A stretch of 64,000 nt of DNA from Notamacropus eugenii (Eukaryota > Chordata > Mammalia > Diprotodontia > Macropodidae): assembly GCF_028372415.1 (NCBI RefSeq), contig NC_092874.1:241406069-241470068 (forward strand), given 5' to 3'. The translations under genes and the position numbers were made by a program. The notes below the pieces were generated by a model, which was not told the DNA's origin, searched no databases, and saw nothing but the letters and a program-made list of their open reading frames with translations. Positions 1 to 10,095 of the stretch are shown here, piece after piece (position 1 is the stretch's first letter; each line of letters opens with the position of its first letter).

Positions 1-1184
1 GGGTAGAAAAATGAAAATAAAATAGCTCCTGCCTTTATATTCTACTAAAATCCTGTTCTATTTTACCTATATTCTGTTCTGCTAAGGATAGCCTATGACT
101 TCTAAGGGAAACTGACAAATAGCCATTCTAACAGTAAGTTAGTAGTATCATAGGGTCATTAATTTTAGAGCTCTAAGGATCATTTTGCAGAGAGGTCCAG
201 AGACTTGAATCTCAGGTCCTTCCATTTCTAAGGTGGCGTTCTTTCTGCTGCATCATCTTTTAAGTGAAAGACAGCATTGAAAATACAAAGGATAAAGGAA
301 TAGGAATGACTGTTCTTGGGCCTATTATTCTACGTGGTTTCCATAGAATGGACTGATTATGACAATCCTGTGGCTACTGACACGGTCCAGCTTCTAATCC
401 CGTCTTCTCTCCAGGATAATGGGTGAAGACAATTCCATCTCTGTGGCATAGGGTGTGTTTCTCATGAGAAAATTCCCTGGGTAACTGCAAGTCTGGAGAC
501 CAAAGGGCCCCCACCCGTCAGCCAAGAGACCAGGCTGACTGAAAAAATAGATTTTGCAAGGATTTGCTTCATGGAAATATAAACTAGCCCTCGCCAAAAG
601 GACCCCCTGTGATAATGGCAAAAGCAGAGAATACAGGAAAGTGGATTGTTCAAAAAAGGACTTGTTGAAACTGACCAAATGTAGACAGACACTGGGGTGT
701 GGTGCCCACACTGGTTGATGCCAACACAAATCACTCATATGGCGTTCACAAAGAGCTTTGCTTTCCTACTTGCCACAGTTAAAGAACAATGTGTGTTTTT
801 TTCCTCTGTCTTCTATTATATCCTCCCTTTTTCCTTATTCTTTCCTCTTTTTTACTTCTTCCTGTGGTACCCGTTTTTCACAGTATGTTCCTTTTGGTCT
901 TTCTCCATAACTTTTCATGAATGGAAGAATTATTTGTGTCTCTTAAGTTTGAAAATGCTCATGGGCATTATTGCTTCCAGATACAAATTCTATCCTTTCT
1001 GTTCAGATTGCACAAGTGGTCAAATCAGCAATAACATTTAGAGTATTGGGGAAAGGTCTCTTCCTGATTAAGGGGGAACCAAAGGTATTCAGTCCTTTGG
1101 GGAGGTTTTCCCTCAAAATGATTTCTCCAGATCTAACACTAAGCAAAAATATCAAGAAAATTAATTTTAAAAAAACTGGTGGTC
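1..1184. other. intronic DNA, nothing recognised
   Basis: RASSF3 intron upstream of the first visible exon. It is mixed-composition sequence with a pyrimidine-rich stretch around 800-870. Open frames of 90-114 codons on both strands have no recognisable domain, no splice context and overlap each other. I see no repeat or exon I can name. Confidence 0.5.
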
Positions 1185-1310
1185 CAGTGGATACAGCATG
1201 GGCCCTGGAGTCAGGAGGACCTGAGTTCAAATCTCTTTTTAGACACTTAGGATCTATGTGACCCTAAGTAAGTCACTTACCCCTGATTACCTCCAAAAAC
1301 AAAATAAAAA
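1185..1310 (+). repeat. tRNA-derived marsupial SINE (truncated)
   Basis: It has the recurring head of this SINE family: a 'gtggatacagc' start, then 'ggagtcaggaggacctgag', 'gttcaaatct' (B-box-like) and 'tgtgaccct...aagtcactta'. It ends in an A-rich stretch near 1290-1310 without the RTE-like tail seen in longer copies. Confidence 0.8.
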
Positions 1311-1889
1311 ACTTGGAATGAAAGACTTCACTTTCATAACTCAAACTATATTATAAGAGTAAAGTTACCAAAACTAATTGGAACTGGAAAAGCCAGTTAT
1401 TGAAACAAATTAGATAAGAAAGAATCAGAAATAATTAAATTCAGTAGTCTCTTGTGTAATAAATAAAAAAGCAGAAATTACCTACAGATGAGTTCTTTGT
1501 TTACATTCTTAACTTTTAATTTATTTTCCCAAATAATCTGTAAGGTCCCTCAGAATTCTGAAATCCCAATATCTTTGCTTGACTTTCAGGCTACTTAAGC
1601 CAGAATAAGGAAATAATGTATCTTAAAAAACTGGAAAAGAGTCTGGCAGAAATTAGCTTTGAGCAGCATCTTATACCATACAAGACAATAGATTCAAAGT
1701 GGATATGTGATTCAAATATTACAGATTATACTCCCCCCTAACTAGAAGAGAATCAGGTTAGGTACCTTTCATAAAGGTGGTTAAGAGGTGAATTCTGAGC
1801 AAATAAGATACATTTGCGAAAGGTAAAATAGAGGCTATTTGAATTTATTCTCTCTCAGTCTATATATGTACTTGTCATCCCCATAGAAG

Positions 1890-2000
1890 TATGTACTCCT
1901 GATGAGTGGGGATTTTCTTTCATTGTTTTTCCATCTCTGGGGCCTAGCTCAGTGCCTGATACATAGTAGGTACTCAGCAAATGCTTGTTTATTCATTAAA
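1890..2000 (+). repeat. L2-type LINE 3' end fragment
   Basis: It has the typical order of the L2 3' terminus in this genome: 'gtggggattttctttcattg', 'ctcagtgcctgatacatagt', then 'aggtactcagcaaatgctt'. Only the last ~100 bases of the element are present. Confidence 0.7.
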
Positions 2001-2224
2001 ATTAGAGTCAGTTTGCAGTTTCTTTTAAATGCTGACTTCCTTATATATATATATCCACTCAATGTATCAGGGCCCTTTTTAGGTTTCATTTGCTTTTTAG
2101 TGAATAAAACCAACTTGATTTCTTGATAAGGAGCAGTAGCAATGGGTTTTAGACACATTAGCTCCAGTTTTGGCTTACATACCCTGAGTCAAGCATAGGT
2201 ATTTGGACTTCAGAATTTAGAGGG

Positions 2225-2762
2225 GTGGCATGTGAATGTAATGGAATACTATTGTACCATAAGGAATAATGAACAGGAAGACTTCAGAGAGGCCTGAAAG
2301 GACTTATATCAACTAATGCTGAGTGAAAGGAGCAGACACAGGAGAACTTTGTACACAGTAACAACCACAGTGTGTGAGGAATTTTTCTGGTAGACTTAGC
2401 TCTTCACAGCAATGCAAAGGTCTAAAAAATTCCCAATGGACACTTGAGGCAAAATGCCTTTCACATCCAGAGAAAGAACTATGGAAGTGAATCACAGAGT
2501 GAAGCAAATTTTCTCTTTTGTTTTGTTTTGGTTTTTCTCATGGTTTCTCCCATTCATTTTAATTCTTCTGTGCAACATGACTACAGTGAAAATGTATTTA
2601 GTAAGAATGTATGTGTAGAACCCATATAAGATTGCATGCCGTCTTGGGGAGAGAAGGGGTAAGAAAGGAAGAAGAGAGGGGGAAAAAAATCTAAGATTTA
2701 TGGAAGTGATTGTAGAAAACTGAAAATAAATTCATTAATAAAAAAAGAACAACAACAAAAAG
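2225..2762 (+). mobile_element. L1 LINE, 5'-truncated 3' UTR, with target-site duplication
   Basis: It matches the marsupial L1 3' end repeated elsewhere in the window: 'gtaatggaatactattgtac', a polypyrimidine 'ttctcttttgttttgttttg' and 'ataagattgcatgccgtctt'. It ends with an A-rich tail. It is flanked by a perfect 13-bp direct repeat, agaatttagaggg, at 2212-2224 and 2763-2775. This is the signature of target-primed reverse transcription. No coding sequence is retained. Confidence 0.9.
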
Positions 2763-2904
2763 AGAATTTAGAGGGATCTTAGAGATTGACCCAGCCCTGA
2801 TTTAATCTGTTGTGGTTTTGATTGGAAGATCTTTTTTTTTTCTTTTTGGTGCCTGGGAGAAGGAAGGACATTTGTTAATCAATCAATTATTGCTTAGAAA
2901 TCAA

Positions 2905-3045
2905 CCTGGTCACTGGACCCAGATGGCTCAGGAGGAGAAGTGAGGCTGGTGACCTGCACAGCCCTCCCTCACTCAAAACAAAGTCAAGTGCAAGTCATGT
3001 CATCATTTCTCTGATGGCATGGTCTTTGAAAACAAATGGACAGAC
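2905..3045 (+). repeat. SINE tail fragment (second tail type)
   Basis: It contains 'gaagtgaggctggtgacc', 'tcaaaacaaagtcaagtgca' and 'ctctgatggcatggtctt'. The same order is found at 41440-41601, where it is joined to a complete SINE head. Confidence 0.75.
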
Positions 3046-3047
3046 GG

Positions 3048-3135
3048 AAATCAAGCATTTATTAAGTACCTACTGTGTGCTAGGTACTGTGCTAAGTTTT
3101 GAGAATACAAAGTGAAACGTTACCTGCCTTCATAA
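3048..3135 (-). repeat. L2 LINE 3' end, antisense
   Basis: The string 'aagcatttattaagtaccta' followed by 'gtgtgctaggtactgtgcta' is the reverse complement of the L2 3' terminus. Only ~90 bases are present. Confidence 0.7.
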
Positions 3136-3369
3136 ACCTCAGATTTTAATTAAGGAGATAGTATGTATAACATATGTGCATATATAGAACATGTACAAAC
3201 CAGGTATATAAAATAACCTGGGAAGAAAGACCATAGAAGCTCTGTGGACCAGAAAAGGCCTCCTGTAGTAGGTGGTACCTGCAAGAATTTTTAGAATCCA
3301 TGTAATCTCATCCTCCATTTCACAGATCAGAAAATTGGACCCAGAGATGGTCACACGGTGTGATTTAGG

Positions 3370-3605
3370 GGTGATGAATCAATAAAGATTTACTAAGCAC
3401 CTACTATGTGCTAAACACTGGGGATACAAAAAGAGGCTAAAGCCACCCCCTGCCCTCAAGGAGCTTACAAGTCTAATGGGGGAGACAAAATGCAAGCAAA
3501 CACCTGCAGACAGAAATAATGAACGAAGGGAAGGCACTGGAATTGAGCAGGGCTGGGGAAGGCTTCCAGGAGCAGAGCCAGAATTATAACCCTGAGCACT
3601 TGATT
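3370..3605 (-). repeat. L2 LINE 3' end, antisense, longer fragment
   Basis: It starts with 'ttactaagcacctactatgt'. 'tgccctcaaggagcttacaa', 'tctaatgggggagacaaaat' and 'gggaaggcactggaattgag' follow in the order expected for the complement of an L2 3' region. Overlapping open frames here are not genes. Confidence 0.8.
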
Positions 3606-5270
3606 TATGCTTCCTCCCACATTTTTCATTACTCCTCACCACCCTGGTAAGTCTTCTCTTGTTATTTCCTGTAGTTACCAGTCTACATTGCTTAGGGAAT
3701 AATCCAAGCCTAATGTTCACATTAAAACAAAGGGATTATTCAAAGGGATAATAAACATATTCCATTAATCTCTATTAACATAGGTAATTGAAAATTGATT
3801 TGAATATGCTTCAGATTAAGAAAAGGAAAACAAAACACCAGCCTCAAAGGAATCCGCCAACCTCACCTTTATAAAGCCCACAGAGAGCATCTGGTCCTGG
3901 GTTACCTGACTTTTTTAATGGGACTAATTATAACAACCTTGAAAATACAGCCATAAATGGGAAATCTGAAAATATTTCAAAGTATGTTCCTTCCCTTCCT
4001 TGTGCCCCCATCCCCTCCCAGTTTCTTGAGAGCAGAATTTATTCATTTTCATCTACATTCCTTTAGCACATGCCTTGCCACATAGTACTTTAAAAAAAAG
4101 TTAAATTCGATGGAACGTGGTTACTCCCAACCCAATCGGAAAGCAGCATCTGATTCCTGCAATCTGCCCTTCTTTCAGCATAATTGCCTCTTAGTTATCC
4201 TTGGTCCCTATCCTTGGTCCCCATCTTGCATTAGGCAAATTGTAGTATATAATATAGGCCAAGAAACTTTAAGACATGATGAAAGTAGAAACAAAACCTT
4301 CTTTCCCAGGAGGAAGAGGAAAAACAACCTTGTTTTCCACTTCCTCTTTGATAGAGAAAAATGGGAGTACCCATTGTTGCTGTAAAGTATTGTAGGAATC
4401 CTTGCTAACAAGGAGAATGAGTTTCTGACCTGAGCATTGTGGCTAGCTGTTTGAATGCATAGCCTTTGAATCTAACCAAAGTCTCTTGAAAGCAAGATTT
4501 TGTGGGGAGAGTAGGGGTGGGTTTCTCCCTGGCAAATCAGAAGGATTGCAAGAGACGTTAGGGATAGGCATTCCTGATGAAAGCCATGGAATGAACATAT
4601 GCTTTTGAATTGGTCTTCTTTCCCTAGAGTTAATCCAAATGCTGACCTTACATGCCTTAAGCAAGGTAGTGCCCGAGCCAGCTTCTCTTTACAGGGCTGA
4701 CGTTTCTACTTGGTTCTCCTCTCCAGGACTTAAACAACCCTGAGCTTAAGAACCCAAGGACAATTTCAGACTATATATGGTGTTGGTGTGAGTATAGTAC
4801 TGTAGTAGAAATCCTTAGGGTATTTATAACCCTGTTTGCCGCACAGAGAGGATTGGGAACAAATGCCAGCTTGGATAATATCCAACTGTGAGGATTGGGT
4901 TTGTACTAGCATGCTGTGTCTGGGCTGTAAGAAACAAGTGTTCAAAAACTTCATAGGGAGTCGGGCGGGTGAGAAAGAAGGGGCTCAGTAAATCTAATTT
5001 TAATTGCTTTTTATATAATCGAATTGATTATTTTTGAACTGAGGCCCCAACTTTTTCAAATCTGCTTCCACTTTTTTAATCTCAATTCTTTTTTTTTCTT
5101 AACTGAGAAATCTTTTCTCCTGAGTTTTAAAACCTCATCTAATGTTCCCAACTCTGGTAGTCTATGAGGGGGTAGGGTGATTGTGATTACATTTTAGCCA
5201 TTAGTTCATACTCTGGGACTTTGAGGATCTCTATAGTCGGCTCACAGCAGTTTATATATGTTGCCTCCTT
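3606..5270. other. intronic DNA, nothing recognised
   Basis: RASSF3 intron. No exon with splice context, no named repeat and no long open frame was found. There is a short T-rich stretch around 5090-5115. Confidence 0.5.
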
Positions 5271-5274
5271 TTAG

Positions 5275-5480
5275 TGGATGGGAGTCTCAGTAGTCATGAT
5301 GACCTGAATTGGAATCCTGCCTCAGATACTTAGTAGCTGTGTGACCCTATGCCTTCCCTATCTGTATAATGATGATAGAGCATGTACCTGCCAAGGTGGT
5401 GGTGAAGATAAAAGGAAATAGTCCGAGTAAATTGCTTTACAGATCTTAAAGCACTAAGTGCTAACTCTTCCTCTGTTTCC
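5275..5480 (+). repeat. MIR/CORE-type SINE (THER-like)
   Basis: A SINE head with 'tagtagctgtgtgaccctat' is followed by a core with 'gtggtggtgaagataaaagg' and 'agcactaagtgctaa'. This is the structure of CORE-SINEs and not of the RTE-tailed SINE. Confidence 0.65.
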
Positions 5481-5608
5481 TGATTGACTTTAATGATTTT
5501 TTAGTGATAACTTAATTTTAGTGATTCCCCACAATAGTTAAGATATATATTTACTCAAAGTCCCCATTTTGTTTTAGAACAGTAAGGCACATATGGGGCA
5601 GTTACAGG

Positions 5609-5652
5609 TGTGTGTGCGTGTGCATGTGTGTGTGCGTGTGTGTGTGTGTGTG
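5609..5652. repeat. (TG)n microsatellite
   Basis: About 44 bases of alternating TG with a few CG/CA interruptions, lying directly before a SINE. Confidence 0.9.
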
Positions 5653-5654
5653 AA

Positions 5655-6012
5655 TGCACACCTGGAATCAGGAAGACTTCTGCCTGAATTACAGTCTGGC
5701 CTCAGGCACTTACTAGCTTTGTGACCCAGGACAAGTCACTTAACCCTGTTTGCCTCAGTTTCCTCATCTGTAAAAAATGAGCTAGAAAAGGAAATGACCT
5801 TGCATGGTGTCAGGAATACTTGAGTTCAAATCTGGCCTCAGACACTTACTAGTTGACCCTGAGCAAGTCACTTTATCCTGTTTGCCTCAGTTTCTTCATC
5901 CATAAAATGAGCTGAAGAGGGAAATGGCAAACCACTCCAGTATCTTTGCCAAGAAAATCCCAAATCAGTTCACAGAAAGTTAGACATGACTCAGATGACT
6001 GAACAACAATGA
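5655..6012 (+). repeat. two tandem tRNA/RTE-tailed SINE copies
   Basis: The first copy (about 5655-5805) runs from 'ggaatcaggaagacttctgc' to 'gagctagaaaaggaaatgac'. The second (about 5806-6012) restarts at 'ggtgtcaggaatacttgagt' and carries the full tail: 'ggcaaaccactccagtatct', 'ttgccaagaaaatcccaaat' and 'gacatgact...gaacaac'. The first copy is broken inside the tail, as if the second had inserted there. Confidence 0.85.
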
Positions 6013-6039
6013 CAAAACACACTTGGCCCTCAACATGAG

Positions 6040-6210
6040 AATAAGTGCGGTTTAATGGGAAAGTTTGAGTCCCAGCTCTGCTCCTAACTTGCCTTGTGAT
6101 CACAGGTCAATCTTTTACCTTCCCTAGGCCTCATTTTACCTGTTAAAGAGGAGTTTGAACTAGAGGACCTTTACAGATATGTGGGTTATGATCCTGTGAT
6201 CCCTGATTAT
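6040..6210 (+). repeat. MIR-like SINE fragment
   Basis: It has 'gagtcccagctctgctccta', 'ttgccttgtgatcacaggtc' and 'gaggagtttgaactagagga', as in diverged CORE-SINEs. It ends ~500 bases before a RASSF3 exon. Confidence 0.55.
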
Positions 6211-6726
6211 ATGACTTCCTTGTAACTTGAGGTTCAGGAAATTAAATCGCCCTTTGTACATAATATGATTATTTGATTCCCCATCCTTGGTCACAGAGGA
6301 GAGTAGGAGATCTGCAACATCCAGATTCATTAATTCTTCTGGGGGTGGGGATAAGAAGTGATGCTTTTGAGATATTGCATTAAATAGTATATGAGATGGA
6401 AATTGTCCATCTAGTTCAGAGAAGGTAGCGACTTAGCTGCCTACTTAGGCAGAACGGTTTCTCATACCAAGAGCTGACTTTTTACTAGGAGTGATTTTGA
6501 AACAAATGCCACATGTGTCAATGTGGTTTTAGAATCTTCTTTTAAATATGTAGAGCAGGTTGGCACTCAGTCGCTGAGAACTGCAGCTGGGTTGGGGATG
6601 TGGGACGTGGGGGGTGTTTCAAGGTTGTGCACCAAAGTTATTCTTCCCTGGAATGTGAAAGGAAGCCCATCTTATTGCATTTTCACTCAGATGGCTAATG
6701 GGTGGTGTGGTTTGTTTTTCTTTTAG

Positions 6727-6834
6727 GATGTTGAGAAAGAGAAGGAAACCCACAATTATCTCAGCAAAGAAGAAATCAAACAGAAGGTTCACAACTACAA
6801 TTTAGCTGTTACAGACAAATTGAAGATGACCTTG
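6727..6834 (+). CDS. RASSF3: RASSF3 coding exon, first in window (N-terminal linker)
   Basis: The exon has 108 bases and 36 codons, phase 0 at both ends. It is preceded by a T-rich tract and TTTTAG and followed by the donor GTAAGA. It reads DVEKEKETHNYLSKEEIKQK and ends VTDKLKMTL. This matches the conserved segment just before the RA domain in RASSF3 and, less closely, in RASSF1 and RASSF5. It is charged and probably helical or linker-like, with no catalytic residues. The next exon (16952) continues directly with NSNGIYTGF. The start codon is not in this exon: the only ATG (6729) is out of frame, and the family's N terminus lies upstream of the window. The upstream 'MVLESS...' open frame (6523) ends before this exon and is intronic. 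Confidence 0.95.
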
Positions 6835-7267
6835 GTAAGAATCCCACTTTTACAGTTTTGGTTAATGTGAACAATTAGTACATTTTGAATCTCTGGATAA
6901 AAACTAGCAGTTGTCTCATGTTCTGGAGTAGCTGTGCCACGGAGACTGAACTCTTTCTCATCCTTCATCTTGATTCTGTTTCATAGGCAGGCCTCTTGGA
7001 CTGCCCTGAAATTGGGGGAAAGATTTCTTCTTGGGTCCTTTTAAAAAGCAATGCATTGTATTAAAATTTGGACTTTTAAAGAATTATGCGCATCATTAAA
7101 GGATCTTCACCAACAAGTCTCATCAGTGCCAACGTGTTCGATAGGTGATAATTCAGTTTGTAACAAAACCTCCAGAGATAAAAATACACTTGAACATGTT
7201 AAGGAAAGAGATATTATACCTGGAGTTTGCAATGTGATCAACTTGGAATATCTGTCATTTAAGCAAG

Positions 7268-7345
7268 GCGTGCGCCTGTGTGTGTATGTATGTGTGCGTA
7301 TATGTGTATGTGTGTCTATGTGTGTGCGCTTGCGCATGTGCGTAT
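7268..7345. repeat. TG-rich imperfect microsatellite
   Basis: 'gtgtgtatgtatgtgtgcgt'-like repeats with TA and CG interruptions. They create the Cys/Val-rich and Thr/His-rich open frames on the two strands, which are not genes. Confidence 0.85.
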
Positions 7346-7562
7346 GAGTACCCACAAAGCATGTAATATTTAATGATCCGCTGTCAGTGGATTGCTTAAT
7401 TATTCATTTTCACAGGAAGAGAATAAAGAAAGATTTCTTACTAGATTAAAAATGGTAAGCTTTATACAACACTGTATGTTGGAATCGTATTTAGAGTTGT
7501 TACAGGAGGAAGTGGTAGGGATTGGACTGAGGGCTTTGAGTAACAATGAGTTGACAAGATCC

Positions 7563-7960
7563 AATCAATCAACAAACATTTAATTAAACACCTACCTGAT
7601 GTGTACTTTGAGGCAGCTAAGTGGTTCCCTGGATAGGGAGCCCATCCTGGAGTCAAGAAGACTCATCTTTCTGAACTTAAATCTAACCTCAAGACGCTTA
7701 TTAGCTGTGTGACTGGGCAAGTCACTTAACCCTGTTTGCCTCAGTTTCCTCTTCTGTCAAATGAACTGGGGAAGGAAATGGCAAACCAAACCAGCATCTT
7801 TGCCAAGAAAATCCCAAATGAGGTCAGGAAGAGTTGGACTTTACTGAGAACAACTGAGTAACTATGGTAGGCATGGGGGATACAGAGTATAACCAAAAAA
7901 AATGGAATATCCCCTAATCTCAATGACATTATTTTATTTGGAGAGATATAAATGAAAAAG
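7563..7960 (-). repeat. L2 3' end, antisense, split by a SINE
   Basis: The left part (7563-7604, 'atttaattaaacacctacct') and right part (7862-7960, 'ggtaggcatgggggatacag') are adjacent pieces of the L2 3' terminus in antisense. They are separated by the SINE at 7607-7860. Confidence 0.65.
7607..7860 (+). repeat. tRNA/RTE-tailed SINE, near full length
   Basis: It starts 'gaggcagctaagtggttccc', with 'tagctgtgtgactgggcaag', 'cctgtttgcctcagtttcct' and 'gaaggaaatggcaaaccaaa'. It ends with 'gagttggactttactgaga'. It sits inside an older antisense L2 fragment. Confidence 0.85.
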
Positions 7961-8104
7961 GGAACTTCTTGGTGTGTAAAGTTCATCTATAAAGGTTGAC
8001 ACCTTCTCTGCAGCTTAAAATGATTGAAGACCCCTTCTCCAAAGAGTTTTTATGTAAGTTACATCTATCAATATTTGCCATACTGTAAGTGACAGCTTCT
8101 TAGT

Positions 8105-8245
8105 ATTAAGAAAGTAGTTTTGACTTCGTGGACCCCTTAAATATCTTGGTGTCCTAGACCCTGTGAGGGCCTGGATCACACCTTGAGACCATTGCTCTAG
8201 GCAACTTTCTAAGACTCTTAGAGGCCAAAACAATTTGAGAACCTC
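8105..8245. repeat. possible hAT-type DNA transposon remnant
   Basis: 'gacttcgtggaccccttaaa' and 'agaccctgtgagggcctgga' resemble the 'wrong-to-right' end sequences of old hAT non-autonomous elements such as the one at 15405. Only weak similarity by eye. Confidence 0.3.
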
Positions 8246-8261
8246 AGGCGTAGAGCACAGA

Positions 8262-8340
8262 AAGGTCACAAAGTTGGGACTTGAACCCAGGTCTTTCCAA
8301 CTTCAAAGCCAGCTCTATCTATATGTATTACTACCTCTCA
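8262..8340 (-). repeat. MIR-like SINE fragment, antisense
   Basis: 'aaaggtcacaaagttgggac', 'ttgaacccaggtctttccaa' and 'ccagctctatctat' are the complement of a SINE head. Confidence 0.6.
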
Positions 8341-8379
8341 TACAAAATAGATATAAAGAAAAGAAAATACAAGTGGGTT

Positions 8380-9060
8380 GAAGGGGAGGTATTAGCAGTT
8401 GGGAGGATCAGGAAAGGCTTCATATAAAATGTGATGCTCAGGCTACATCTTGAAGGGAAAGGGGGACTCAGTGAAGCAAAGGTGAAGTAGGAGTCACAGC
8501 CAGCACGAAGGCATGAAGGTAGGAGAGGAGAGTGTCATGGGAAGAACAGAGAGAAGGACAGTTGGGCTACATTGCAGAACCCAGGAAGAGTATATGGTAA
8601 GTGAGGACGAGATCAGTCAGTGCCATGTTGTGAAGAGTTTTAAAAGCTGAATAGAGGTGCTTACATTTGACATGGTCAGATCCATGATTAGGGTGAATCA
8701 CTTGGGAAGTTGAGTGGAGGGAGGATGGGTTTGAGTGGGGACAGTCTTGAGGCAAAGGGATGTAATTAGGAGGTTCTTGCAGTAGTCCAAGAGAGAGGTT
8801 ATAATGGCCTAAGGAAAGTGGCAGCTGTGAGAGTTTATTGAAGGAGTCAGATATGAGAGATGCTAAGATCTGGCATCTGATGGGCTACAGAGGGATGAGG
8901 GAAGGTGAAGAGTATTAGAAACTTGGACTGGGAGATTGAGGCTCCCTGAAACAGAGGTAAGGATATTTGGAAGAGCAGAAGGTTTGGGAGGAAAGATGAG
9001 TTTGTTTTGGACATGTTGTGTTTGAGATGTTTCTAAGGACATCCATTTAGAAATGCCAGA
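8380..9060 (-). mobile_element. L2 LINE, antisense, ORF2/3' part
   Basis: Read on the - strand this is L2 sequence. 'tgttttggacatgttgtgtt' then 'ctaaggacatccatttagaa' is the complement of the segment 'lacking...aacatgtccaaaac' seen sense at 32370. 'cttgcagtagtccaagagag' complements the region coding for the LDYCN-like reverse-transcriptase end. It continues at 9640-10095 after an interruption. It is decayed, with no long frame. Confidence 0.75.
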
Positions 9061-9061
9061 T

Positions 9062-9178
9062 AGGCAATAGATAGATATAGATATACACAGATAAACATGT
9101 GTGTGTATATGTACATATGTGTGTGTGTGTGTGTGTACATGCATGCATATACATATACACATACATATATACAGAGAG
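9062..9178. repeat. TA/TG simple repeat
   Basis: A mix of 'tagatagatatagatataca', 'gtgtgtgtgtgtgtgtgt' and 'catatacatatacacatac' motifs. It accounts for the His/Thr-rich open frame on the - strand. Confidence 0.85.
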
Positions 9179-9214
9179 AGCTTATTTGTACACACTTGTT
9201 TGATTGTTACCACC

Positions 9215-9335
9215 CCATCAGATTCCGAGGTGCTTGAGGTCAGAGAGTATCTTTTACTTCTTTTTGTCTCCCCAGAACTTTACAATAGTACCTGGCAAAT
9301 ACTAGGCACTTCAAATGTTTCTTGACTGACTGATA
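9215..9335 (+). repeat. L2-type LINE 3' end
   Basis: 'gaggtgcttgaggtcagaga', 'tttgtctccccagaacttta' and 'ctaggcacttcaaatgtttc', ending 'ttgactgactga'. These are the last ~120 bases of the element. Confidence 0.7.
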
Positions 9336-9339
9336 CCTT

Positions 9340-9594
9340 CATTTTTGTTGTTGTTCAGTTGTTTCAGTTACATCTGACTCTTTGTAACCCCATTTGGGGT
9401 TTTCTTGGCAAAGATACTAGAGCAATTTGCCATTTCCTTCTTCAGCTTATTTTATAGGTGAAGTCCTGGGGCAAATAGGGTTAAGTGACTGCCTAGGGTC
9501 ATTCACACAGCTAGTATGTATCTGAGGACAGATTTGAACTCAAGAAGATAAGCTTCCTGACGCCAAGCTTGGCACTCCGTATCCATATGAAGCT
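9340..9594 (-). repeat. tRNA/RTE-tailed SINE, antisense, near full length
   Basis: It starts with the tail ('ttgttgttgttcagttgttt') and then 'ggggttttcttggcaaagat' and 'agggttaagtgact'. It ends with the head complement ('gacagatttgaactcaagaa'). It lies between two blocks of an antisense L2. Confidence 0.85.

Positions 9595-9595
<1 letters not shown>

Positions 9596-9630
<35 letters not shown>
9596..9630. repeat. (TG)17 microsatellite
   Basis: An uninterrupted TG dinucleotide array. Confidence 0.95.
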
Positions 9631-9633
<3 letters not shown>

Positions 9634-9639
9634 ACACAA

Positions 9640-10095
9640 ATGTAGATGTCATCTGCATAGGGATGATAATTAAAACTGTGGGCACTGATGAGATCACTGA
9701 GGGACAGTATAAAGAAGGAAGAAGAGGGGACCCAGGACAGAACCTTGCAGAACATCTATAATTAGAAGGCTTGATATGGATGATGAAGCAAGAACCATGA
9801 GAGAGTAATATCATGAAAACCCAGAAAGGAGAGAGTGAGTATCCAGGAGGGAGAAGATGGTCAAATGCAGTCGAGAGGCCAGGAAAGACAAGGACTAAGA
9901 TAGGAGCCTCAGATTTGGCAGTCACATCAGTGTTCAGCTCTGGAAAGAGCAGTTTCAGTTAAGGGATGAAATTAGAAGTTTGATTGCAGAGGATTGAGGA
10001 GACAGAGATAGCACGGGTAGATAGCTTTTTCTTTGGAGTTTGCCTGATGATGAAAAGAAAGGAAAGATGAGGGGAGAGCGAAGTCTAGTAGTTTT
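9640..10095 (-). mobile_element. L2 LINE, antisense, upstream ORF2 part
   Basis: 'gtagatgtcatctgcatagg', 'gggacccaggacagaacctt' and 'gaagatggtcaaatgcagtc' are the complement of the reverse-transcriptase-coding part of L2. The last complements the '...SAAFDT' motif region. It precedes, on the - strand, the block at 8380-9060, so both are one element. Confidence 0.7.

Noticed and set aside
7416-7455. Possible alternative RASSF3 micro-exon (acceptor-like cacag, donor-like ggtaag)
   Set aside because: The piece has no counterpart in the RASSF3 protein I know, and exons 6727-6834 and 16952-17195 join perfectly without it.
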